Positions 7,317 to 16,923 of a stretch of DNA of 64,000 nt are shown here, piece after piece. The notes under the pieces were generated by a model. That model made no database searches. It was not told the origin of the DNA and was given only the letters and a program-made list of their open reading frames with translations. Location of the stretch: NCBI RefSeq assembly GCF_004151275.2, contig NZ_CP130821.1, positions 2,852,001 through 2,916,000 on the forward strand. Direction: 5' to 3'. Source of the stretch: Flavobacterium dauae (lineage in GTDB: Bacteria > Bacteroidota > Bacteroidia > Flavobacteriales > Flavobacteriaceae). Positions within the stretch are counted from its first letter, which is position 1; the number at the start of each line of letters is the position of its first letter. The translations under genes were made by a program, and so were the position numbers.

Positions 7317-9839
7317 TTATTCCAATAACCAATCTGGTTCTTTATTTTCTTTGAGATAAAAATCAAACCACTGCTTAACCTTAAGGGCAGCATCCACTTT
7401 ATTATCAAAATTTGAAAGTACATGTGCTTCTTCAGGATAAAGCAGCAGGTTTACAACCTTCTTCTGACGCTTCAAGGCCAAAAACATTGAAACACTCTGA
7501 TTCCAGTTTACATGATAATCTTTTTTTCCTGTCCAAATTAAAAGCGGTGTATTTATTTTAGCTGAATTAAATATAGGCGAATTAGCAATATACAGTTCAG
7601 TATCTTCGAAGAGCCCATCTTTAATTCTGAAACTCTGATCTTCGAACCTCCAGAATTCAGACCGCATAGTATTCCAGTTCATTGTAAGATACCATGATGA
7701 AGGGTCGGATATTCCTGCACTTGACACAGCAGCTTTAAAGCGGTTGGTCTGTGTAATTATAAAGTTCGTTTCGTACCCACCAAAGGAATGACCTATAAGA
7801 CCTAAGCGATCTTTGTCTACCTGATACTTAAGAATAACCTCATCCAATATTGCATTTACACTTTTAGCAGCTGAATAACCCGGATTGCCTATTTGGTAAT
7901 GGATATCAGGTTCGATGACAAAATATCCATCACTTGTATATCTTCTGTAGTTGAAACCAGAGCCCGTAGGATCAAATATATTTTGATACGTGTTTATTTC
8001 AGGCGTTTTTTTCTCGTAAATGTATACCACAGCAGGATATTTTTTCTGCGGGTTATAATTTACAGGATATCTTATTACAGCTGCACCTGTACCATCAGTA
8101 TTTAGAGCGCTTCGGTACAGTTCTACCCTGCTTTTTAATGCCAAGGTATCGGTCAGATTACTGTTATGGAGTATCCTTTTCTTTTTTGATGAAATATTAA
8201 AATGTACAATCCTGGGCGGGATGTTATACTTTTCTTCTTTGTACACAATAGAATTTCCGGCATATTTTATAGTAGATACATGACCTAACCCATCGACAAT
8301 TTGTTCAACCATACCGTTACGTTTTAAAATGCTTATTCCTTCTGAATAATCTTTGGTATCCACATATTTAAGTATCATATCTCTATCTGAACGAAGTATA
8401 AAGTCTTTTTCATATTGCCAGGGATGGCTATACAAATCAAAATTCGACAAATCAAAAACATAGCGTCTGCCTTGATCCCTACCCGAAGTGATACGAACTG
8501 CAACTCCCTTTTTCAGATTGTATTTCCAAATGTCAAAAACATCATTCAGATATACAATATCAGGATCTTCTGTAAGTATCAACCTACCTGCAGGAGCACA
8601 GTCGATTGCACAGTACTCATCATAATCTTTATAGAATATACCGTTTAGTCCTTTTGTTATATTTGTTGTTTTATTTGATTTCATATCAAGCATCCACCAG
8701 TCCTTATCCTTAAAGTAAAAGAGGCGGTTGCTGTTGTAAGCTGCTACAAGACGGTTAAGCTGTCCGGATATTGTTGGGACTTGGATACTTGCAGCTTTAT
8801 TCTGTTCTAAAGCGTACACCCCTATATCAACATCAGGATGATGCTTGGTAAAATCTTCATTTTTTAGCGGGTCATACATCATTACAAACGGACTTCCGGT
8901 TCCGATGAAAAAGCTATTCACAACACCCTTTTCAAAAAAGTTCTTTACTTTTTTTTCTTTCAGATCAACCAATACCAACTGTGGCATAAAATGTTTTCTA
9001 TTTTTGATGTGATGCGTAATTCCGTTGGAAGCTCCCAACCAAATTTCCGGACCAGCTTCGGTTACACGCTCATCATTATCAAGTACACCTACGGCAAGCC
9101 AGCGGTTACTATACAGATGAAGTTTTTTACCTTTGAAATCAGCTTTACACTGATCTAACGGAATTTTAAGTATTTCAGTCAGCAAGTTACTTCCTGTATC
9201 ATAGCTGCGTACCTGAAGACCGTCTGAGATGTTACTGACAAAATAAACCTTGTCTGATCTTTCACTCCATACCATATCCATAAGATTCTCGGAACTTATT
9301 TCAATTTTATGACTTTTCCCAGTAGCCAGTTTGTAACAATAAACTGCTTTTGAAGCATCCTGATATATGATTTGTCGTTCATCAGGAGAAATATGGTAGT
9401 TTGCCATTGAAGGAAGCTGTTCTTTCTTACCCGATTTTAAATCCCAGAACTGGTATTCACCTGTTTTCTTAGAACTGAACAAAACTTTTTTTTCCTTCAT
9501 AAGGAATTCAAACGATCGCACATCAGTCAGTGTATCCATCTGCAGCGTTTCTGCATTCAATATATAATATGCAGACGAAAGCGTGCCCGCTATAAACCAG
9601 TTATCAGAAACATTGGTATTGAATTGCGGTTCAGTAATTTCATAACTATGCCCCGTTCTCAAATTTGTTACAGAAAGTATAAACTTGCCATCTTCACTTT
9701 TGAAGAATGACGAGAAATTACCATTAGCAAACACCTTATCCAATGTGGTAACTTCCTTTGTTTCTTTATAGCCATGCTGTGCAAGACAGCTGATACTTCC
9801 TATACCAAAAAGAAACAATATGTATATTAGCCTTATCAT
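7317..9839 (-). CDS. secreted S9-family prolyl oligopeptidase-type peptidase
   Basis: This 840-residue protein has a signal peptide (MIRLIYILFLFGIGSISC, then LAQ), so it is periplasmic or outer-membrane attached. A beta-propeller-like N-terminal part (WD/TolB-like strands to about residue 590) precedes an alpha/beta hydrolase domain. The catalytic serine is S685 in GHSFGG, the aspartate D774 in GKKDYH and the histidine H806 in EEAHVL. It is the third gene of a minus-strand operon, 13 bp after susD. It probably degrades or trims a peptide imported by, or displayed on, the SusC/D pair. Confidence 0.85.
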   Translation of the reverse strand: MIRLIYILFLFGIGSISCLAQHGYKETKEVTTLDKVFANGNFSSFFKSEDGKFILSVTNLRTGHSYEITEPQFNTNVSDNWFIAGTLSSAYYILNAETLQMDTLTDVRSFEFLMKEKKVLFSSKKTGEYQFWDLKSGKKEQLPSMANYHISPDERQIIYQDASKAVYCYKLATGKSHKIEISSENLMDMVWSERSDKVYFVSNISDGLQVRSYDTGSNLLTEILKIPLDQCKADFKGKKLHLYSNRWLAVGVLDNDERVTEAGPEIWLGASNGITHHIKNRKHFMPQLVLVDLKEKKVKNFFEKGVVNSFFIGTGSPFVMMYDPLKNEDFTKHHPDVDIGVYALEQNKAASIQVPTISGQLNRLVAAYNSNRLFYFKDKDWWMLDMKSNKTTNITKGLNGIFYKDYDEYCAIDCAPAGRLILTEDPDIVYLNDVFDIWKYNLKKGVAVRITSGRDQGRRYVFDLSNFDLYSHPWQYEKDFILRSDRDMILKYVDTKDYSEGISILKRNGMVEQIVDGLGHVSTIKYAGNSIVYKEEKYNIPPRIVHFNISSKKKRILHNSNLTDTLALKSRVELYRSALNTDGTGAAVIRYPVNYNPQKKYPAVVYIYEKKTPEINTYQNIFDPTGSGFNYRRYTSDGYFVIEPDIHYQIGNPGYSAAKSVNAILDEVILKYQVDKDRLGLIGHSFGGYETNFIITQTNRFKAAVSSAGISDPSSWYLTMNWNTMRSEFWRFEDQSFRIKDGLFEDTELYIANSPIFNSAKINTPLLIWTGKKDYHVNWNQSVSMFLALKRQKKVVNLLLYPEEAHVLSNFDNKVDAALKVKQWFDFYLKENKEPDWLLE

Positions 9840-9852
9840 AACCTTATACTAT

Positions 9853-11223
9853 TTAATAACCTGCGTTTTGAGGCAGCAGGTTTGGATTAAGCTGCAGTTC
9901 CGTTTGCGGAAGGGGCAACTTTTCAAAATGGGAAGTCCAATTCGGTTTCACCAGCTGTAAAACATTTAACTTACCGGTTCTTTTAAGATCATAAAACCGG
10001 TGTCCGAACTCCGTAAAGAATTCTTTTCTTCTTTCTTCTAACACTGCATCTACCCAAGATGCCGTATCATTTGCGTAAAAATTTGAAAGACCCGCACGAT
10101 TTCGAACTGCATTCAGTGCTTCAGCCGCCTCGTCAAAGCGTCCTATACGGGCATTTGCTTCGGCATTTATAAGATAAGCTTCTTCTATCCTTAATACAAT
10201 CGAAAATTCCATAGGCTGTACTGCTGACCTTTTTTTATACTTGTAGGCGTGTGCAAAATTTCCCGAAGCGCCCTCTACTTCCCTTACCCATTCATACTTT
10301 CTAAGATCCTCTTCGGAAAAAACATCTAAAAATCCCTCTGCAAGTGCAACATTAGGCGGTGGTACCGATTCGAAGAAATATGTCTGTACTTCAAAAGTAG
10401 AAGCCGCGTCGTTCAACGTTCTAAGATGCCATACCGTACTACGGCTTTCTGCATAGAACAATTTATCAAGATCTTCCAAGGAGTAGGCCGTATTGCTTAA
10501 AACATTCGCAGAAGTTTCCATTGCCTTGTTCCAATCACCACTGTATAGAGCGATTCTCGCTAAAAGAAGATTTGCTGCCGACCTGTTAGGCCTTGTACGC
10601 AATGAAGAAGGATAACCGTCTTTAAGCAGTGCTATGGAATTTTCCAGATCGGTAATAAGCAGCCTGTCAATTTCAGCCTGAGGAGTCCGGGCTATATTTT
10701 TATTAATCTGATAGTCGGTTAATACAACATACGGTACTTCTCCAAAAGTACGGTTTAGGTAAAATAACAACAAGGCACGCACAAAATAGCACTCGCCAAG
10801 CAGTTGTTCCTTATTTTCTTTTGTAAGCACCTGTGATTTTTCCAATCCCTCTATTGCGGCATTTACCTGATACAGCTGTTGGTAACTGGTATCCCAAAGC
10901 CTTTTAACCGCATTGTTACTGCTTATAACATTTAGCTGGTAGAACCAGGTCTGATCTGTAATGCCGGGTGCTGTTACCTGTAGTTCATCGGTATAGCAGC
11001 CCATCAACAGACCGATACCTGTGTTATTGCCTGCAAGAAAACCACTGTTTCTTAACAGGCTGTAAATATTGGTTACTGCCGATACCGCAGTGGCATCGTC
11101 ATTAAAAACCATTTCCTGATCCATGAGGTCTTTTGGTGTATCTACCTCTAAGAAGTTGTTGCAACCAAAGAAAATACCCGATAGCAAGGCTACGTTTGTT
11201 ATATAAATAATTATTCTTTTCAT
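9853..11223 (-). CDS. SusD/RagB-family outer-membrane lipoprotein
   Basis: I place the start at the ATG at 11221-11223 (MKRIIIYITNVALLSGIFFGC), because this gives a proper lipoprotein signal with the lipobox cysteine in IFFGC. A longer frame back to 11301 would overlap susC without a signal. The mature protein has the tetratricopeptide-rich SusD fold with typical phrases (VRALLLFYLNRTFGEVPYV; ERRKEFFTEFGHRFYDLKR) and the normal C-terminus. It forms the lid that captures ligand for the SusC channel. It starts 28 bp after the susC stop. Confidence 0.9.
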   Translation of the reverse strand: MKRIIIYITNVALLSGIFFGCNNFLEVDTPKDLMDQEMVFNDDATAVSAVTNIYSLLRNSGFLAGNNTGIGLLMGCYTDELQVTAPGITDQTWFYQLNVISSNNAVKRLWDTSYQQLYQVNAAIEGLEKSQVLTKENKEQLLGECYFVRALLLFYLNRTFGEVPYVVLTDYQINKNIARTPQAEIDRLLITDLENSIALLKDGYPSSLRTRPNRSAANLLLARIALYSGDWNKAMETSANVLSNTAYSLEDLDKLFYAESRSTVWHLRTLNDAASTFEVQTYFFESVPPPNVALAEGFLDVFSEEDLRKYEWVREVEGASGNFAHAYKYKKRSAVQPMEFSIVLRIEEAYLINAEANARIGRFDEAAEALNAVRNRAGLSNFYANDTASWVDAVLEERRKEFFTEFGHRFYDLKRTGKLNVLQLVKPNWTSHFEKLPLPQTELQLNPNLLPQNAGY

Positions 11224-11251
11224 AATAACAGATTTAATTAGATGAATGTGT

Positions 11252-14242
11252 TTAAAAGTGCATGTTACAACCAAACGATACCGTACGCAAGGTTGGAACA
11301 AAAGTGCTTAAGGTTTCCGGATCGCTACCGAAATACTTCGTAATTGTTATAAGGTTTTGTGCCTGCAAATAAATATCTGCTGTTACTCCCTTAAGAAAAG
11401 TGTTTGGCAGACGGTATTGCAGACTTACATTTTTAAGCCTTAAAAAGGAAGCATCCGAAATCATGGCATTGCTCAACTTATATCTCTGATAAGCCTGCAG
11501 CACATCCATATTACCGGTAGTTGTCCGTTGATATTGGGCATCGGTATTATCGGGGGTCCAGGTATCTGTAAGCTCAACAGGCATATTATGCATAATTCCG
11601 GTTATTGGCAGCCCGTATAGGGCGTTGTAACCTTTCTGTACTACAAACTGCCACAGAAAATCAAAACTCCAGTTTTTATATCTGAAGGTATTCTGAAAGC
11701 CTCCGAAGCTTCGTACTCCCGTATCGACCAAAGCTGTACGATCTTCGTCGTTCAGTACTCCGTCATTGTTCACATCTGTAAACCTATAGATTCCTGTTTG
11801 AGTATCCACACCCTCAAAATGGTAAAGTTTTTTGTTATAAACAGACTTACCCACCACATACTCCATCGCATACGCAGACTGCTCCAAATTAGGAAATGCT
11901 ACCAGCCTGTTACGCGGGATGCTGATATTAAAATTTGTTGTCCACGAAAACGTTTCACTGTTTATGTTTGTAGTTCTTAAAGTAAATTCCCAACCTGTAT
12001 TTTCTACTTCGGCATCAAGGTTTCCTGTAAGCGTATTAAATCCTGCAGTACCCGGTAGGGGAATTCCCACCAATTGATTTGACGATCGGTTGCGGTACCA
12101 TGATACGGATGGTGCTACCGTACCGTTAAAAAATTCCAGTTCCAATGCTATTTCCATTTTGCGGTTTTGCTCCCAACTGAAGTCCGGATTGTAAAGTTTC
12201 AGTGGTCTAATTCCCGGTATGTCATCATACTTACTATTGTCTACAGCGTATGCCTGCAGATACTGGTAATCACCTATAAGGTCGCTTCCGGCAATACCGT
12301 AACTTCCACGAAGTTTTCCGAAAGAAAGCCAGGAAATTTCCTCTAATGCTTTTTCACGGCTGAAAAGCCATGCACCACCCACAGCACCAAAATTTGCAAA
12401 ACGGTTATTAGCACCAAAGCGGCTGGAACCATCCCTCCTGCCCGTCAAATTCAGAATATATTTACTGTTTACCGTATAGTTCAAACGTCCATAAAAAGCC
12501 ATATACCTGTAAAGCGTTTCAGAATCACGAATGATGCGCTGGTTTACAGCCGCACTTAGGTTGTCTATAAAATAATTGCTTGTAAAATTATCAGCCTCCA
12601 AACTCAGCAGTTCGTTCCTGCGTTCTTCAAAAGTACTACCTACTATAAAGCTCAATTTATTGTTTCCCAAATCAAGATCACCACTAATTTTAGGTTCTAT
12701 GATCCAGCCGTTTCTTGATGCATCGGACGTGCTGACCATTGAAAATTCAGGTGTTACTCCATAAGCGGGATTGTACATGCTTGATGGTCTTGTTCTTTTT
12801 TCTTTAGAATTACCCATTGTAAAGCCTGTGCTTAAAGAAGCTTTTATAACGGGAGTAATTTTATAATCGAAAGATGCATTACCAATCCAATCCGCTATTT
12901 GCGAACTGTATTTAGAATTCAGTTTTGCCATTGGGTTTTCAAAGGTATTATCTTCCCAATTCAGAGTACCGTCCGGCATGTAAAGTGACGGAGCATTTGG
13001 TGCCATAAACATATCCCTGCCCAGATCGGTACTCATAAGCCTGTTATTCTGAAAACCGCCATTAATGTTAGAACTAAAAGAAAACCTTCCGTTAGAAGAG
13101 GAATGGTTTACCTGCAGCATTACATTTTTTCTGTCGTAACCAAAATCACCACCATACACAGTTTCATCTTTTCTGTAGCCTGCGCTAAAAAGATATTGCG
13201 TATTGGCAGACCCGCCACCAACAGAAAACCTGCTGTTTTGTGAAACAGCAGTGTTTCCTATAAATTTTTTCTGCCAGTCGGTATAACGATCAGGATCCCA
13301 TGTGCCGTTGACATCATAAGCATTGGCAGGATATTCGGTAATACCGTCATTGGCGTAGGCACTCCTCCTCATCTGAAGGTATTGTTCGGTATTCATAAGC
13401 TTCATGAAACGCGATGCGTTACTTACCATGGCATTCAAGCTTACAGAAAATTGTATGGTTTCCTTATTTCCTTTTTTTGTAGTAATAAGCACCACCCCGT
13501 TTGCTCCTCTAGAACCGTAAATAGCTGTTGCGTCTGCATCTTTCAGCACTTCAATACTTTCAATATCATTCGGGTTAAGACTGTTCAGCGGGCTTACATT
13601 TCCCGCAGAAAGGACTCCTGAAGACAGCGTATGATCCGAAACCGACTGTGAAGCATAAGGAACACCGTCAACGATATACAGGGGTGCATTCCCCTCGGTG
13701 CGTAAACTATTGCGACCCCTGATCTGTATATCGAAGCCGCCGCCGGGGGTACCGCTGCTCTGCGTAATGTTCACCCCTGCCATACGTCCCTGCATTGCGG
13801 CCAGCGGGTTGGCTACGGGCTGCTGCCCGATTTCCTTACTGGTAATCTTTGAAATGCTTCCGGTACGCTCCTTGTCTTTCACGCTGTAATAGCCGGCATT
13901 GATGACTACTTCGTCAAGCATGTCATCATCGGGTTGCAAGGTTACATTGAGTATATTGCCTGCCGGTTTAACGGTGTGTGTTTTGTAACCAAGGTATTCA
14001 AAGATTACGGGGATACCGCTGGTGATTTGAAGCGAATACTGTCCTGTTTCATTGGTTTGGGTACCATTGTCTGTATCTTTCTGCCACACGGTTACGCCTT
14101 CCATTGGTGTACCGTCGGCACTTTTTACTACGCCGCTAAGAATACGAGTTTCCTGCGCGTGCAGTTTGTTGCTGCTGAATAGTAGTAAGAGCAACACCCA
14201 CATAAGGGGTACAGCAAGTGCTGCAAAAGTAATTTTTTTCAT
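11252..14242 (-). CDS. SusC/RagA-family TonB-dependent outer-membrane transporter
   Basis: The 996-residue protein begins with a signal peptide ending LHAQE, then a carboxypeptidase-regulatory-like domain (about residues 35-110, GVVKSADGTPMEGVTVW). Next come a plug domain with the SusC signature (GSISKITSKEIGQQPVANP ... NSLRTEGNAPLYIVDGVPY ... DADATAIYGSRGANGVVLI) and a long beta-barrel ending in an aromatic-rich strand (VSFGCNMHF). It imports large ligands driven by TonB. With the downstream susD and S9 peptidase genes and no glycosidases nearby, peptide is a likelier ligand than glycan; that is inference. Confidence 0.93.
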   Translation of the reverse strand: MKKITFAALAVPLMWVLLLLLFSSNKLHAQETRILSGVVKSADGTPMEGVTVWQKDTDNGTQTNETGQYSLQITSGIPVIFEYLGYKTHTVKPAGNILNVTLQPDDDMLDEVVINAGYYSVKDKERTGSISKITSKEIGQQPVANPLAAMQGRMAGVNITQSSGTPGGGFDIQIRGRNSLRTEGNAPLYIVDGVPYASQSVSDHTLSSGVLSAGNVSPLNSLNPNDIESIEVLKDADATAIYGSRGANGVVLITTKKGNKETIQFSVSLNAMVSNASRFMKLMNTEQYLQMRRSAYANDGITEYPANAYDVNGTWDPDRYTDWQKKFIGNTAVSQNSRFSVGGGSANTQYLFSAGYRKDETVYGGDFGYDRKNVMLQVNHSSSNGRFSFSSNINGGFQNNRLMSTDLGRDMFMAPNAPSLYMPDGTLNWEDNTFENPMAKLNSKYSSQIADWIGNASFDYKITPVIKASLSTGFTMGNSKEKRTRPSSMYNPAYGVTPEFSMVSTSDASRNGWIIEPKISGDLDLGNNKLSFIVGSTFEERRNELLSLEADNFTSNYFIDNLSAAVNQRIIRDSETLYRYMAFYGRLNYTVNSKYILNLTGRRDGSSRFGANNRFANFGAVGGAWLFSREKALEEISWLSFGKLRGSYGIAGSDLIGDYQYLQAYAVDNSKYDDIPGIRPLKLYNPDFSWEQNRKMEIALELEFFNGTVAPSVSWYRNRSSNQLVGIPLPGTAGFNTLTGNLDAEVENTGWEFTLRTTNINSETFSWTTNFNISIPRNRLVAFPNLEQSAYAMEYVVGKSVYNKKLYHFEGVDTQTGIYRFTDVNNDGVLNDEDRTALVDTGVRSFGGFQNTFRYKNWSFDFLWQFVVQKGYNALYGLPITGIMHNMPVELTDTWTPDNTDAQYQRTTTGNMDVLQAYQRYKLSNAMISDASFLRLKNVSLQYRLPNTFLKGVTADIYLQAQNLITITKYFGSDPETLSTFVPTLRTVSFGCNMHF

Positions 14243-14278
14243 ACTTTTGTGGTGTTAGTTAATAATTAATTGACTTTT

Positions 14279-14316
14279 ATCCCTTCTGCGAAGCGCCAAC
14301 TTGTGTTAGAGGGGAT
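14279..14316 (-). promoter_or_regulatory. stem-loop in the susC leader
   Basis: On the transcript strand the segment ATCCCCTCT pairs with AGAAGGGAT with one mismatch, enclosing about 20 bases, some 40 bp before the susC start. It could be a leader regulatory structure. Only the inverted repeat is directly visible. Confidence 0.3.
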
Positions 14317-14328
14317 TTTTTTGTGCTG

Positions 14329-14347
14329 CAAGGTTTTGGAAACCTTG
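14329..14347. terminator. small hairpin upstream of susC
   Basis: CAAGGTTT and AAACCTTG form a perfect 8-bp stem with loop TGG, followed by a T-rich run on the plus strand. It looks like a factor-independent terminator or a relic of one; no plus-strand gene ends here. Confidence 0.35.
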
Positions 14348-14495
14348 TAGGTTTATTTTTTAATTTTAGTTTTTAATCATCATTCTTTTATTTACGATTG
14401 TTGGACTATTTGGGAAATTAATCTCATTTATTCTTAATAGTGCCTTTTCGGTTTTTCTCTTCTTTGATGCACCAAAGAAGCAAAGTGCATTTATT

Positions 14496-14620
14496 GCGGT
14501 CAAGCTTTTAACGGTCAAAATCTTGTTTGTTGCCTAGTCCATCGGAACGATCGCTCCGCGACCCGATGTTCCTTAACGCCAACTTCACAGTTTTGACGCT
14601 CGTTTAAAGCTTAATACCGC
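14496..14620 (+). repeat. fold-back intergenic repeat, copy C
   Basis: Arms GCGGTCAAGCTTTTAACGG and CGTTTAAAGCTTAATACCGC pair over about 20 bases, then TCAAAA with TTTTGA. Inside, CATCGG ... CCGATG forms a second hairpin. The box CACCAAAGAAGCAAAGTGC lies just before it. It is nearly identical to copy H at 61782-61906, 47 kb away. Confidence 0.7.
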
Positions 14621-14695
14621 TGGGTACATAGTCCATCTGTGTTCTCAATCGAAATCCTATTGTTGAACAAATCCGGATTTAAAAGCGACATTATT

Positions 14696-14903
14696 TTTTC
14701 AGCGAGTGTCAACTCTTTGCTGAAACAATCGTTCACGGCTTCCAAACCATAAAATAACAAACTAGACGTAAAAGGAATAAATCAAATACGACCGTAGGGA
14801 GCGAAATCGCAGATTCATGAATACCATATCATTAAATAAGCGATAATGAATAATATTTGATCTCCTTTTCAAGAAGTTTGTTGACCGTTGAAAAAATAGC
14901 GTC
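14696..14903 (-). repeat. fold-back intergenic repeat, copy D (inverted)
   Basis: Read on the minus strand this matches copy A: TCAAGACGCTATTTTTT, then AACGGTCAAC, then an inner stem built on GATCAAATAT, and finally GTTGACACTCGCT. The inverted flank motif lies inside it (about 14732-14775). The inversion shows that the family is mobile or has been shuffled. Confidence 0.55.
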
Positions 14904-15065
14904 TTGATCTTTTGTAACTTTTATCTCTACTTAATCATTTTTACATTAATGTTTCGATGAATCTTCGATTTGTATCAAGGCAAAAGTTGAACATAACTAA
15001 TTTCTTTCTTCCTTTTGAAGGATCAAAAGAAGCAAAAATCCCTTTTTTTTAATCTTGCCTTATCC

Positions 15066-15165
15066 TTAAAACGGTCAATTTAAATTTTGAATTCTAAAGA
15101 ATCGAATCGTCACTTTGTTCCCCGATTCTTTTACGCATTCTTCAATTAATTGACGCTCGTTTTAA
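15066..15165 (+). repeat. fold-back intergenic repeat, copy E
   Basis: Outer arms TTAAAACGGTCAATT and AATTGACGCTCGTTTTAA enclose an inner GAATCG ... CGATTC stem. About 400 bp downstream the same unit occurs again as copy F with only scattered changes. Confidence 0.7.
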
Positions 15166-15461
15166 TGATAATGGCGCTTTGATTCTCGTTATTAGTCTAT
15201 CCAGTTCTCAATCAAAAATCCAATAGTTCTATCCGCACTTTTATGCTGTTCCGATTCCGATAACTATCGGGACTATCGAAATGTACCTTGTAGGTATTGT
15301 TTTTTATTTTATTGTCATAATTCTGGTTTTACAATTAAAATTTGTTTTTTGATTCTTCTTCTTTTACGTCCAGGCTTTATTTTACTGCTTGGAAGCCGTG
15401 AACCTTACGGTTTCAAGATGAAAAGAAGCAAAAATCTTTTCTTTTTAATCTTACCTCATCC

Positions 15462-15562
15462 TTAAAAACGGTCAATTTAAATTTTGAATACTAAAGAATC
15501 GAAACGGTGCTTTGCACCCCGATTCTTTTACGCATTCTTCAATTAATTGACGCTCGTTTTAA
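15462..15562 (+). repeat. fold-back intergenic repeat, copy F
   Basis: Outer arms TTAAAAACGGTCAATT and AATTGACGCTCGTTTTAA, inner stem GAATCG/CGATTC, with a perfect tip GGTGC-TTT-GCACC. In copy E the tip has decayed (GTCAC-TTT-GTTCC). The tip pairing in F suggests selection or a younger copy. Confidence 0.7.
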
Positions 15563-15927
15563 TGATAATGGCGCTTTGATTCGTGTTAATAGTTTTTTCC
15601 GTGCCGCCATACTATACTTCCGCTAAAGCGAGACAAGCAAGCAGCATCGCATCCGGCTTATTTTTAAATTACCATCTAGAGCTGCGGCACATAACCGTAT
15701 TCCGTTTTTAAACTAACTACCTTTAATTAACCTATTAAATAATATAATTCTACTTTACTTGTTTGGAACAGGCTATGTGCTTGGCTCTGTACCTTTTTTG
15801 ACTAACTTTTTTTGTATTATGATTGGGTTTTTAGTCGTAAGGTTTTAGTTTAAACTGTTAGTTTTTGGCTATCAGTTTTTAGCATTAATCATTCAAAAAA
15901 ATATGAGATTATCATTTTAGTGGATTC

Positions 15928-16076
15928 CTTCTGTAACAGAAGTACCATAACCATCGGCGGTTGAGTATATGCCATAAAAATGGGACGTGAAACTCAACAA
16001 ATCAACCGTTGGGGTACTGGTATACCTTGTGCATTGATAAGTGAGCCCACGTCCCGGGTCGTGAGCTTTTTACTCA
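15928..16076 (+). ncRNA. candidate structured RNA with pseudoknot and alternative helices
   Basis: Several complementary segments nest here. CTTCTG/CAGAAG lies at 15928-15942. AGTACC at 15941-15946 pairs with GGTACT at 16013-16018. GGTTGA at 15959-15964 pairs with TCAACC at 16002-16007. GTTGAGT at 15960-15966 can instead pair with ACTCAAC at 15992-15998. CCAT-AAAA-ATGG lies at 15972-15983. GGGACGTG at 15982-15989 is an exact complement of CACGTCCC at 16048-16055, which would make a pseudoknot. It ends near a GCCCACG ... CGTGAGC stem followed by five T. No coding frame fits. I cannot name an RNA family; it may be a regulatory RNA or a switch. A strong terminator lies 120 bp further on. Confidence 0.4.
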
Positions 16077-16195
16077 TCATCTCGTACACAAAAATTACCA
16101 GTTTTCAACGGCGAGAATCAAAGCAATAGCTTTAATATTTTCTTATAAAGTATTGCAAAATTACATTAATTCTAATTTATAGGGACGAATATATG

Positions 16196-16237
16196 AAAAA
16201 ATATTTCGGTACGCAACAGAGTACCGAAATATTTTTT
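16196..16237. terminator. 17-bp perfect hairpin terminator
   Basis: AAAAAATATTTCGGTAC and GTACCGAAATATTTTTT are exact complements around an 8-base loop, giving A and T tracts for termination in both directions. It lies between the RNA candidate and the gene at 16259, and rules out the longer upstream start at 16193 for that gene. Confidence 0.85.
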
Positions 16238-16258
16238 ATAATTTATTTAATTGCACCT

Positions 16259-16579
16259 ATGGAAAAGGATAGTGAAACATTCATACAAATAAAGGTTGCA
16301 ATTACATTGCGTGGACTACTAAAAAGAATTAAAAGTCCAAATAGTTCAATAGAAAATAAAATTGACCTTGTCAATAGCTATCAGAAAATTGCTACAAATG
16401 CAAATTTTAATCTTAGAAAAGCCACAGTAACAGCTGCTTTCAGTGGTAAAACAAAGAGCGCAATGACTACTATTATAACAATTGTAATTTCTATGGGATA
16501 TACTATGAAAGAATTCGGAGAGGAATACGATAAAATTTCTGATAAACAAGTTTTTGATTTTATGAGTAGAGAATTATAA
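16259..16579 (+). CDS. small helix-turn-helix-like protein
   Basis: I start it at the ATG at 16259 (MEKDSETFIQIK), because an upstream in-frame ATG lies in the terminator hairpin. The product is 106 residues. Its C-terminal part (KATVTAAFSGKTKSAMTTI followed by ITIVISMGYTMKEF) resembles the XRE-type layout of a recognition helix followed by a GYTLxEF-like helix, so a DNA-binding role is likely. No partner gene is adjacent on the same strand. Confidence 0.55.
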   Translation: MEKDSETFIQIKVAITLRGLLKRIKSPNSSIENKIDLVNSYQKIATNANFNLRKATVTAAFSGKTKSAMTTIITIVISMGYTMKEFGEEYDKISDKQVFDFMSREL

Positions 16580-16617
16580 ATATAGCTACTTCAAAAATTT
16601 CAATCTAACTAAAGTAT

Positions 16618-16848
16618 TTAATTATCAAATAAACTCCATTTATTAAGAAACATTTTATTTTTAAAGCTGCTAATACTGAGAATTTTATTTTCAGTAACAC
16701 TATATTCTAATATTACATAAAAGTCAAATAAAGTATAGAAGACCACTTTTATGTTTCCTCTTAACTTATGCGCATAAAAAGTACCTTTGGTAAAAACGGT
16801 GTCGTATTTATCAAATTCAGTCAATAAATTAAACTCTTCGATCTTCAT
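16618..16848 (-). CDS. hypothetical small protein
   Basis: A 76-residue acidic-to-neutral frame with ordinary AT-rich codon use, no signal peptide and no motif I recognise. It fills the space between two plus-strand genes and no better frame exists there. It may be a genuine small gene of the accessory region; evidence is weak. Confidence 0.4.
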   Translation of the reverse strand: MKIEEFNLLTEFDKYDTVFTKGTFYAHKLRGNIKVVFYTLFDFYVILEYSVTENKILSISSFKNKMFLNKWSLFDN

Positions 16849-16923
16849 AAAAATTCATTCAAAATAAAAAGTTAACTCAATTATTTTAAATAATCAACTA
16901 TAAATCATAATTTTAAAATAAAA

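Noticed and set aside
11224..11301. Longer N-terminus for the susD gene
   Set aside because: It overlaps susC and hides the lipoprotein signal that starts at 11223.
15597..15720. tRNA or rRNA-like segment
   Set aside because: No cloverleaf, T-loop or CCA end could be found here or elsewhere in the window.
14250..16190. CRISPR array
   Set aside because: The repeats are few, long, unevenly spaced and partly inverted, with no regular spacers and no cas genes.
16193..16258. Longer N-terminus for the gene at 16259
   Set aside because: It would translate a perfect 17-bp terminator hairpin.
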